Assembly (NCBI GenBank): GCA_013361525.1 | Contig: JABFXY010000055.1 | Span: 1 to 59,675 of the forward strand | Source: Polyangiaceae bacterium | Lineage (GTDB): Bacteria > Myxococcota_A > Polyangia > Polyangiales > Polyangiaceae | Reading direction: 5' to 3' | DNA: 59,675 bases | Shown: piece by piece, positions 16,564 through 22,704 of the stretch | How the letters are laid out: each line of letters starts with the position of its first letter | Numbering within the stretch: the stretch's first letter is position 1 | The notes under the pieces: model-generated | The model's input: the letters and a program-made list of their open reading frames with translations, nothing else | The model's database searches: none | What the model was told of the DNA's origin: nothing | Translations under genes and position numbers: made by a program

Positions 16564-17082
16564 ATGGGACAAGCAGCGTTGGATGAGCTTTCTCGCGACC
16601 GCACGGTCGACGCGGGCGGCGTCGTGGTCTGGCTGGGCGGTCCATCGGGCGCGATGAAGTCATCGCTGGCGGAGACGCTTCGCCGCGAGTTCATTCGGAA
16701 AGGTTATCTCTGTGCGGCGCTCGACGGCGCCGTGGTCGAACACGCGATCGTGCCCCCGCACGGTGACGCGCCCGAAGGACGGCGCGCGTTCCACGAGACG
16801 CTCGCGCGGCTCGCCGCAATGTTGTGCGACCAGGGACAGGTCGTGATCGTGGCCGCAACCGACAATGATTTCGCGTACCGCAAGGCGGCGCGAGACATCG
16901 CGACGCGGTTCCTCGAAGTGCGCGTCGACGCCGGCGATGCACCCAACGGCGCGCTCAATCTGCGACTACCCGGCTTCGATCACGAAGATCGATTGCCACG
17001 CCCCGACATCGTCGCGCGTCACGGCCAGGACGGCGCCGCCATCGTCAACATCGTGAACATGGTAGCCCGTTGGGCGTGCTGA
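16564..17082 (+). CDS. APS-kinase-like P-loop protein with altered Walker A
   Basis: The protein has 172 aa. It resembles adenylylsulfate kinase: VVWLGGPSGAMKSSLAE matches the P-loop strand, and LDGAVVEHAI corresponds to the LDGDnxR region. A later FLEVRVDAG corresponds to FxEVxVD. However the P-loop reads GAMKSS instead of GxGKST (Met31 before Lys32), and the RDpKGLY/FTG substrate segment is not recognisable, so APS may not be the substrate. A strong GGGGAGGAGGAG 3-14 nt upstream of ATG 16564 decides that start over the in-frame TTG at 16531. It follows the H-NOX/kinase pair by 57 bp and is probably in the same operon. Confidence 0.6.
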   Translation: MGQAALDELSRDRTVDAGGVVVWLGGPSGAMKSSLAETLRREFIRKGYLCAALDGAVVEHAIVPPHGDAPEGRRAFHETLARLAAMLCDQGQVVIVAATDNDFAYRKAARDIATRFLEVRVDAGDAPNGALNLRLPGFDHEDRLPRPDIVARHGQDGAAIVNIVNMVARWAC

Positions 17083-17122
17083 CCGGACGTTCGCCCGCCG
17101 AAACGTCCGCACCGCAAGCTCT

Positions 17123-17155
17123 CCACAGCTGAGGTGCGCCAGCGCTCAGCTGTGG
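17123..17155. terminator. hairpin spanning the stop of the AI-2E gene
   Basis: A perfect 10-bp inverted repeat CCACAGCTGA (17123-17132) / TCAGCTGTGG (17146-17155) with a 13-nt loop lies between convergent genes. The right arm contains the TGA stop and last codons of the minus-strand permease gene. It probably serves as a bidirectional terminator; no T-run is seen. Confidence 0.55.
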
Positions 17156-18222
17156 CCATCCTGCACGGCCACCTGCGCGCTCTCCCGCTGCAGCGAGAGG
17201 GCCTCCATGCCCAGCCGAAGGAGAAGGGGACCGAGCAAAACCCCCCATCCACCGAATGCGGCGAGGCCCCCGAACATACCGAGCATGAGGAGGAACGTCG
17301 GCAGATGCGCGTCCGCTTTGTGCGCGATCATCGGCCGCATGAGGTTGTCGACCGTGCCGACGACGAGCACGCCGACGACGGTCAACGCAATGGCCGCTCC
17401 GGTTCGACCCGTAATGGCGAGCCCCGCCGCAATGGGGATCCAGACGAGCGCCGTCCCGAGCGATGGAAGAATCGACGCAATGAACGTGAGGAGCCCGAGC
17501 ACCAATGCGCGCGGCACGTCGAGCGCGACATACGTAATGGTGGCAATGGCGGCCTGGACGAACCCCGTCACGCCCACGCCGATGAAGAGCCCTCGCCCCG
17601 TCTGTGTGAATGCGGTCGCGAAGCGATCGATGACGTTGCGCGACAGAGGCAAGTGCGCGACGAACCATTCGTAGGCCCGGTGGCCGTCGACGAGCGCGAC
17701 ATACGTCCCATAGAGGAACATCAGCAGTCCAATGACCGCGGTCGTCGCTGCGGCGACCACCGTGGACAGCACCTTCCAGGCGCGGTCGCCGTGCTGCTGC
17801 ACGATGGAAACGACACGGCGTGGGCTGACCCCCGAGGCATCGCCGCCTTCGTCCGACACGAGGCTGGCAAGCGCGGAGCGCCCGCCTTCCGACGACGCGA
17901 TCTTCTTTCCGAGATCGATCGCCTCGTGGGACAAGGAGACGATGCTGGCGACGATCGGAGCGATGACGACGATCGTGATGCCGATGACGACGATCGCCGC
18001 GCCGCGACCGGTGCCGCGCGCCGAGCGTCGCAATCGAACGTGGATCGGGCGCGTGAGGTTCGCGACCCAAAGCGCGAGGAGCAGCCAGGGCAACAGAGGC
18101 CAGGCGACGAGCAGGGCGCCGACGACGATGACGAGGTACAGCAGCTGCTCGGTGGTGCGCAGCGTGGCGGGCTGTCCTTTGCGGAGGACCGTCACGGTGG
18201 CATACCGATGCGCACGCGCCAT
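17146..18222 (-). CDS. AI-2E family transporter-like permease
   Basis: The protein has 358 aa with about eight hydrophobic segments arranged as in the AI-2E/PerM/YhhT family. A paired helix comes near the start (LLYLVIVVGALLVAWPLLPWLLLALW), then a periplasmic region of about 85 residues and a cluster of helices. The family signature region is VLGLLTFIASILPSLGTALVWIPIA, followed by DNLMRPMIAHKADAHLPTFLLMLGMFGG. Members act as membrane exporters or antiporters; AI-2 transport itself is proven for very few. ATG 18222 has AAAGG upstream. The gene stands alone between convergent and divergent neighbours. Confidence 0.88.
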   Translation of the reverse strand: MARAHRYATVTVLRKGQPATLRTTEQLLYLVIVVGALLVAWPLLPWLLLALWVANLTRPIHVRLRRSARGTGRGAAIVVIGITIVVIAPIVASIVSLSHEAIDLGKKIASSEGGRSALASLVSDEGGDASGVSPRRVVSIVQQHGDRAWKVLSTVVAAATTAVIGLLMFLYGTYVALVDGHRAYEWFVAHLPLSRNVIDRFATAFTQTGRGLFIGVGVTGFVQAAIATITYVALDVPRALVLGLLTFIASILPSLGTALVWIPIAAGLAITGRTGAAIALTVVGVLVVGTVDNLMRPMIAHKADAHLPTFLLMLGMFGGLAAFGGWGVLLGPLLLRLGMEALSLQRESAQVAVQDGHS

Positions 18223-18358
18223 ACGAAGAACCTTTCGCTCCCGGCCCGCGGTCCCGTGGCTCGGGACGCGCGAGGTCGGAAGTCGTCGTAGCAACGGGCG
18301 GGCCGCGGGCCCGGCGTGTCAAAACAGGCGTAACCATTGCGTCTGATAGCTCGTCAGC

Positions 18359-18715
18359 GTGCACGCCAGAAACACGGGACACGAGCTTTCGTGGTCCGCC
18401 CTCGGACGCGTATTGATTGCGCTCTGGTTGGCGTTGTCTCCTTATGCCCTCGACTATGGCGGTACGCCTCGCATCGTCGGTCATGTGGCGGCGGTGATGA
18501 TCGGGATCGGCGCGCAGGTCGCCGTGTACGAGGAGGCGCCGAGGCTGAACGCCGTGCTCGGCGCGGTCGCTCTCTTCCTCTTGGCCGCGCCGCTCCTGTT
18601 CGGATACCCGCTGGATGCGGCCATCAACTCGACGCTCTGCGGACTCGCGCTCGGCGCGCTCACGGCACGGACACGTGCCGCCCGGGCGAGGTTGCACCTG
18701 CAGCCGACGCACTGA
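18359..18715 (+). CDS. SPW-repeat-like small membrane protein
   Basis: The protein has 118 aa with four membrane segments: LGRVLIALWLALSPYALDYG, IVGHVAAVMIGIGAQVAVY, LGAVALFLLAAPLLFGY and ALGALTARTR at the end. The LWLxLSPY pattern recalls the SPW family (a short two-helix repeat with Ser-Pro-Trp); here the motif reads LSPY. No function is known. The GTG start at 18359 is preceded only by weak signals. It is divergent from the AI-2E gene and converges on the rhodanese gene with a 9-bp gap. Confidence 0.55.
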   Translation: MHARNTGHELSWSALGRVLIALWLALSPYALDYGGTPRIVGHVAAVMIGIGAQVAVYEEAPRLNAVLGAVALFLLAAPLLFGYPLDAAINSTLCGLALGALTARTRAARARLHLQPTH

Positions 18716-18724
18716 ACGCCAGCG

Positions 18725-19090
18725 CTACGAATACAGCGGCGTCTGGGCCTCGAATCGCTCGACCGGCAATCCCGCTTCGTCCCACTCTTCCAGCCCGCCT
18801 GCATAACGTCGTACGCGAAATCCAGCGCGAGCGAGATGCGCGACGGCGAGCTTCGACAGCGCCGACGAATCGTCACTGCAATAGACGACGACGTCCCTCG
18901 CACGGTCGATCGCGTTCAATCGCATACCGAGCTCCGACAACGGGATATGCACGGAGCCTCGGATCAAAGCAATCACACCCGACGCCGGCCGCTCGAGGAC
19001 GTTGATGGCCTGAACGGTCCCCGCGACGAGCGCCGTCGCGAAATCGGTTCGCGAGATCGTTCCCGGTTCGACCTCCGCAGTGATGGTCAT
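18725..19090 (-). CDS. rhodanese-like sulfurtransferase domain protein
   Basis: The protein has 121 aa, a single rhodanese domain. Seen: GVIALIRGSVHIPLSELGMRL, matching the VDVRxxxExxxGHIPGAxNI region in degenerate form. The active-site loop starting with Cys is VVYCSDDSSALSKLA, and VRRYAGGLEEWDEAGLPVE matches the typical YxLxGGxxxWxxAGLPV ending. It probably transfers or binds sulfane sulfur in the cytoplasm. The start at ATG 19090 is fixed by GGGGAGGGGGACCC immediately upstream; a longer in-frame ATG at 19180 lacks a ribosome site. Confidence 0.85.
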   Translation of the reverse strand: MTITAEVEPGTISRTDFATALVAGTVQAINVLERPASGVIALIRGSVHIPLSELGMRLNAIDRARDVVVYCSDDSSALSKLAVAHLARAGFRVRRYAGGLEEWDEAGLPVERFEAQTPLYS

Positions 19091-19228
19091 GGGTCCCCCT
19101 CCCCGCTCCGAATGGGAGCGAGCAAGGAACCTGCCGCCTAGAAACCTCGAGCAAACGTACGAGGCGGCGTGGCCCACCACCTCAACTGAGGCGCAGCGAA
19201 CCGCGCACGATGCGAATTGCGCAGCCCG

Positions 19229-20026
19229 TCACGCTGCATAGCGAGCTCTCCACGCGTCGATCAGGTGACGCGATGGGATGTCGTTCGGGTGGAAGCTCGG
19301 GCGGTAATACGAGAAGTAATGACGGACGAGCGGACGCAGCCCTCCCGGGCTCACGAATAGAGCGCCGAAGAGCGACGACCATTCACGCGCGGAGCGCGCC
19401 GTTCGGTCGGTCGCCATCATTCGCCCTTGATAGGCAAAGACGTACGCCCAGAAGATCAGGCTCGCGACGACCATCATCGCGACGCGCTCCGGGTACTTCC
19501 CGCCGGACGCGAGGTACACGTCGTAGGCGACGCTCTTGTGCTCGCTCTCCTCCGCTGCGTGCCATCGCCATAGCGAGGCCATCTCCTCGTCCGCGCCCTC
19601 GAGCACGCGCGGGTCACCGAGGAGGGCGTGCCCCATCAGCGCCGTGAAGTGCTCCAGCGCACAAGTAATGGCGAGCTGCGAGCTCTTCGGAAGGCGTCTC
19701 GCGACGGTCAAGATCACGTCCACGCCGCGCTCGAGCTCCTTCACCGGGTATCCCTGTCGCTCGAGCATCTCGTTGTACGCGACGTGCTCGCGAGCGTGGA
19801 TTCCTTCCTGGCTGCAGAAGCGACGCACCTCGTCGAGGAGCTTCGGGTCGGTGAGGTGCTTCGACCTGGCGCGGACGGCCGAAACGAAGAAACGTTCACC
19901 CGCCGGAAAGAACACGCTCAGCGTGTCGAAGAAGGTCGTCACCGACCTCCCGAGCTTGTGCCAATGGCGGGGGACGGCATCGAGATCGAAGGAGAGGTCG
20001 CGGACCTCGATCGGTTCGGGCATCAT
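19229..20026 (-). CDS. predicted metal-dependent hydrolase (PF10118-type)
   Basis: The protein has 265 aa. It has the His/Glu-rich helical pattern of the YbgI-unrelated PF10118 'predicted metal-dependent hydrolase' family: FFVSAVRARSKHLTDP, CSQEGIHAREHVAYNEML, LEHFTALMGHALL, WRWHAAEESEHKSVAYDVY, then a membrane-like helix (MMVVASLIFWAYVFAYQG) and RHYFSYYRPSFHPND. The ExxHxxE-like clusters suggest a di-metal ferritin-like site. The family reaction is not established. Tandem ATGs at 20026/20023 follow GAGGAGGAG. It is divergently transcribed from an AraC-type regulator (120-bp intergenic), which may control it. Confidence 0.75.
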   Translation of the reverse strand: MMPEPIEVRDLSFDLDAVPRHWHKLGRSVTTFFDTLSVFFPAGERFFVSAVRARSKHLTDPKLLDEVRRFCSQEGIHAREHVAYNEMLERQGYPVKELERGVDVILTVARRLPKSSQLAITCALEHFTALMGHALLGDPRVLEGADEEMASLWRWHAAEESEHKSVAYDVYLASGGKYPERVAMMVVASLIFWAYVFAYQGRMMATDRTARSAREWSSLFGALFVSPGGLRPLVRHYFSYYRPSFHPNDIPSRHLIDAWRARYAA

Positions 20027-20146
20027 GACTTGCTCCTCCTCGAACCGTCGCGCGCCGGCTGCACCCGCGCTAGGTTTGGCGGTGCCAGAGTTTTGTCACC
20101 CGGGGCCAGCGGCTATCCCGGGCGGACGGCTCGAACGGGTCCCAAA

Positions 20147-21169
20147 GTGGAACGCGCTCTCGTTCACGATCTCCCCGCCGTCCACGCTCTGCACCTGGCG
20201 GAGCTGCTGAAGCGCTGGAACCTCCCCCAGGAGGCGCTCTTCCACGGCCTCGGGCTCGATCGCGAGGCCCTCGCGGATCCGGCTGCGCGCATGTCGCTGG
20301 ATGTCGTCGAACGCCTCGTGGCTCGGGCGCGCGAGCTCACGGGCGGGGCACCCCTCGGCCTGTATCTGGGTATGCAGATGCGGGCGTCCGGTCACGGATA
20401 CGTCGGCTTCGCGGCGATGACGTCGGCGACCGTTCGGGAGGCGCTGGACCTCGCGGTTCGCTTCGCCCCCACACGTACCACCGCGATTCAGCTGCGGCTC
20501 GTCGACGAAGGGAGCACCGCCGCGCTCGTCATCGACGAGCGAGCCGACTTCGGGACCGCGCGCGACGTCGTGATCTCGGCCATTGCGATCGGACTTTGGC
20601 AGATGGCGTGCGCGCTGACCGAGCGAGAGCTCGGCGGACGCCTCGATTTCGCATTCGCGGAGCCGCCGAATTGGTCATTTTCCACCGACATGAGGCAAAA
20701 CGTACGGTTCGGCCAACCATGCAATCGATTGGTCTTCGAGCCCTCGCTCCTCGATCTGGAGCTCGCACCGGCTGACCCGGCGGCGAGGCGCCTCGCGCTC
20801 GATCAATGCGAGACCGCGCTTTCGAGCCTCGAGCGTGCGGCATCCTCACCCTATGCGGATCGCGTGTTGCGGCTCGTCGCGCGCGACGACGGCATCGCTG
20901 CGGCTTCGATCGACGACGTGGCCGCTCGGCTTCACGTGTCCGCACGAACCCTGAAGCGCCGCCTTGCGACCGAGGGAAAGGACTATTCGACGCTCCTCGC
21001 GGAGGCCCGTCGCGACAAGGCACTGTTGCTCCTGCGCACGACGGATTTACCCATCGAAGCCGTCGCCGAGCGTGTCGGCTATTCCGATGTCGCGAACTTT
21101 ACGCGTGCGTTTCGTCGGTGGACGGGCACGACCCCCAGCGCGGCCCGGCGACAGGCCACCCAGCGGTGA
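20147..21169 (+). CDS. AraC-family transcriptional regulator (arabinose_bd/OruR-type N-terminus)
   Basis: The protein has 340 aa. The N-terminal 200 residues fit the PF12625 type of ligand domain found in AraC regulators of aromatic, lipid or proline-derivative catabolism (GGAPLGLYLGMQMRASGHGYVGFAAM). The C-terminal 100 residues are the AraC DNA-binding domain: IDDVAARLHVSARTLKRRLATEG, LPIEAVAERVGYSDVANFTRAFRRWTG, TTPSAARR. The GTG at 20147 is the best start at this domain; the longer open frame up to 19628 overlaps the divergent hydrolase gene and was rejected. It probably regulates that hydrolase gene from the shared 120-bp region. Confidence 0.85.
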   Translation: MERALVHDLPAVHALHLAELLKRWNLPQEALFHGLGLDREALADPAARMSLDVVERLVARARELTGGAPLGLYLGMQMRASGHGYVGFAAMTSATVREALDLAVRFAPTRTTAIQLRLVDEGSTAALVIDERADFGTARDVVISAIAIGLWQMACALTERELGGRLDFAFAEPPNWSFSTDMRQNVRFGQPCNRLVFEPSLLDLELAPADPAARRLALDQCETALSSLERAASSPYADRVLRLVARDDGIAAASIDDVAARLHVSARTLKRRLATEGKDYSTLLAEARRDKALLLLRTTDLPIEAVAERVGYSDVANFTRAFRRWTGTTPSAARRQATQR

Positions 21170-21199
21170 CCGCGGCCCAATGAGCTGCGCCGCGGGGCC

Positions 21200-21236
21200 G
21201 CCTTCGGGCGATGACACCCTGCCATGACCCGAAGGC
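21200..21236 (+). terminator. inverted repeat after the AraC gene
   Basis: GCCTTCGGG (21200-21208) and CCCGAAGGC (21228-21236) form a 9-bp stem with a 19-nt loop, 30 bp beyond the AraC stop. It has no T-run; it is a plausible 3' end structure separating that gene from the downstream cassette. Confidence 0.4.
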
Positions 21237-21291
21237 AGCCCCTGCCTCCCTGCTGGTCCTGATTTCGAGGCGGGCGCGCGCGGGTGCCGGT

Positions 21292-21307
21292 GCCATCGCG
21301 CGATGGC
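21292..21307. promoter_or_regulatory. 16-bp perfect palindrome, candidate activator-binding site
   Basis: GCCATCGCGCGATGGC is a perfect 16-bp palindrome centred about 82 bp upstream of the -24 element at 21381. That is the usual distance of an upstream activating sequence for a sigma-54 enhancer-binding protein. Only position and symmetry support this. Confidence 0.45.
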
Positions 21308-21380
21308 GCGCGGTCGACCTGAGCCTGCTCGCAGGCGGTTGATCCCCGCGTGAAACGGCCCACGGCGAGCCGATAGACAC

Positions 21381-21396
21381 TGGCACTTCGGTTGCT
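21381..21396 (+). promoter_or_regulatory. sigma-54 (-24/-12) promoter of the 21457-27684 cassette
   Basis: TGGCACTTCGGTTGCT matches the consensus TGGCACG-N4-TTGCW at every position except the G after CAC. The -24 GG is at 21382-21383 and the -12 GC at 21394-21395, with the required 10-nt spacing. The predicted start of transcription is near 21407, about 50 nt before the ATG at 21457. A sigma-54 enhancer-binding protein gene lies at 28578. Confidence 0.7.
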
Positions 21397-21456
21397 CTGG
21401 GCTCCGACGTCACGACGGGCATCTTCACCACCCAGTCGGCTTCGAAGGAGCACTTC

Positions 21457-22002
21457 ATGGCTGCCATCCGTCTCGTCAACAAGGTCGGCGCTGGCCGGAG
21501 CCGAACCGCAGAGTTTCGGCTTTCACAGGGGGACAATGAGATTGCCCGTGTCGGCGTGCACGCGGGGGCCTCCGCCGAGATCCCCACATCGAACCTCTAT
21601 ACCGTTCAGGCCACCACGGTCATGCGCGACTTCACGTTGACGTCCAACATCGTCGAATTCGACGAGGCCGCGACGACGCTGGTCGCACACGTCCTCAATC
21701 AGGACGGCTATTACGACTTTCAACTCTCGAAAAAGCCCGGGCGACAGCCCTCGGCGATCGTTTGCGAGAATACCTGGCGACTGCCGGTTCAATTCAAGCT
21801 CAGCCAGCCCGGCTCCCCCGTCCAGGTCCTCACGGTCGTCGACGAACACAATACGATCTCGCTCAGCACTGCAGAACAGTGGCAGTGCTACGCGATCGTC
21901 AACGGCATCACCACGGCGACGGTGACGATCAACAGCCCGTCCGCCGTCGTCACGCTCACCGCCGATACCAACGACGACGGCTTCATCCTCACGGGAGGCT
22001 GA
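21457..22002 (+). CDS. duplicated beta-rich domain protein, paralog A (unknown family)
   Basis: The protein has 181 aa, with no signal peptide or membrane helix and only two Cys. I do not recognise the family. It appears to be an internal duplication. Residues 18-90 (AEFRLSQGDNEIARVGV, LYTVQATT, VAHVLNQDGYYDFQL) parallel residues 110-178 (PVQFKLSQPGSPVQVLTVV, WQCYAIVNGITT, AVVTLTADTNDDGFIL). Alternating hydrophobic/polar spacing implies beta-sandwich units. It is 181 residues like its neighbour at 22052 and nearly half identical by eye. The same unit occurs once at the start of the protease at 26419. AAGGAG sits 7 nt before the ATG. It is the first gene after the sigma-54 promoter. Confidence 0.75.
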   Translation: MAAIRLVNKVGAGRSRTAEFRLSQGDNEIARVGVHAGASAEIPTSNLYTVQATTVMRDFTLTSNIVEFDEAATTLVAHVLNQDGYYDFQLSKKPGRQPSAIVCENTWRLPVQFKLSQPGSPVQVLTVVDEHNTISLSTAEQWQCYAIVNGITTATVTINSPSAVVTLTADTNDDGFILTGG

Positions 22003-22051
22003 GCCCCACTTTTCGCATGCTGCGACGATCAGAACGTCAAAGGAGACCCTC

Positions 22052-22597
22052 ATGAGCACCATTGTCCTCGCCAACGCCACCACGCGGTCCGACGATACCA
22101 GCGCCGAATTTCGGCTCTTTCAGGGGAATAATCAAATTGCTCGCATCGGCGTCCACCCCGGCGCCAAGGCCGGTGTTCCCACGACCGCCAGCTACACGGC
22201 GCGTGCGACCACCAGCATGGGCGACTTCACCCTCACCTCGAACACGCTCACGTTCAGCGACAATTCGACGAACCTGCTCGCGCAGGTCGTCACTGAAAAT
22301 GGATATTACGATTTTCAGCTGACGCAAATGTCCGGAACGCAGCCGTCGACCATCCTCTGCGAGAATACCTGGCGCGAGCCGGTCCAGTTCACGCTGGCGC
22401 AGCCCGGGACGCCGGTGCAGATCGTGACGGTCGTCGACGAGCACAACAATACGCCAATCAGTACGGCACAGCAGTGGCAGTGCTACGCGATCGTCAACGG
22501 GATCACGACGGGGACCGTGTCGACGACGAACCCCAATGCCACGTTCACCGTGGTGGCCGACAACAACGATCTCGGATTCATGATCGTCGTCAGCTGA
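22052..22597 (+). CDS. duplicated beta-rich domain protein, paralog B (unknown family)
   Basis: The protein has 181 aa and is collinear with the preceding gene product. Shared blocks are SAEFRLFQGNNQIARIGVHPGA, ATTSMGDFTLTSN, NGYYDFQL, CENTWREPVQF, PVQIVTVVDEHN and QQWQCYAIVNGIT. Differences cluster at loops and at the C-terminus (NDLGFMIVVS against NDDGFILTGG). It has the same two-unit internal repeat (18-90 and 110-178). AAAGGAGA precedes the ATG by 6 nt, and only 49 bp separate it from paralog A, so co-transcription and high expression are likely. Two paralogs side by side suggest heteromeric assembly or diversification of binding loops. No enzymatic motif is visible. Confidence 0.75.
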   Translation: MSTIVLANATTRSDDTSAEFRLFQGNNQIARIGVHPGAKAGVPTTASYTARATTSMGDFTLTSNTLTFSDNSTNLLAQVVTENGYYDFQLTQMSGTQPSTILCENTWREPVQFTLAQPGTPVQIVTVVDEHNNTPISTAQQWQCYAIVNGITTGTVSTTNPNATFTVVADNNDLGFMIVVS

Positions 22598-22704
22598 ACC
22601 GACCGCGCTTCGCCGTTCATCAGCGCGACGGGGGAGGAGCTGCCGAGCCGAAGGCTGCTCGGTCGCTCGGCGCTTGGGCATAACGCCGAAAGGAGTGGAC
22701 CAAG

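Noticed and set aside
19628..20146. Extended N-terminus of the AraC regulator
   Set aside because: It overlaps the divergent hydrolase gene; the AraC domain layout fits the GTG at 20147.
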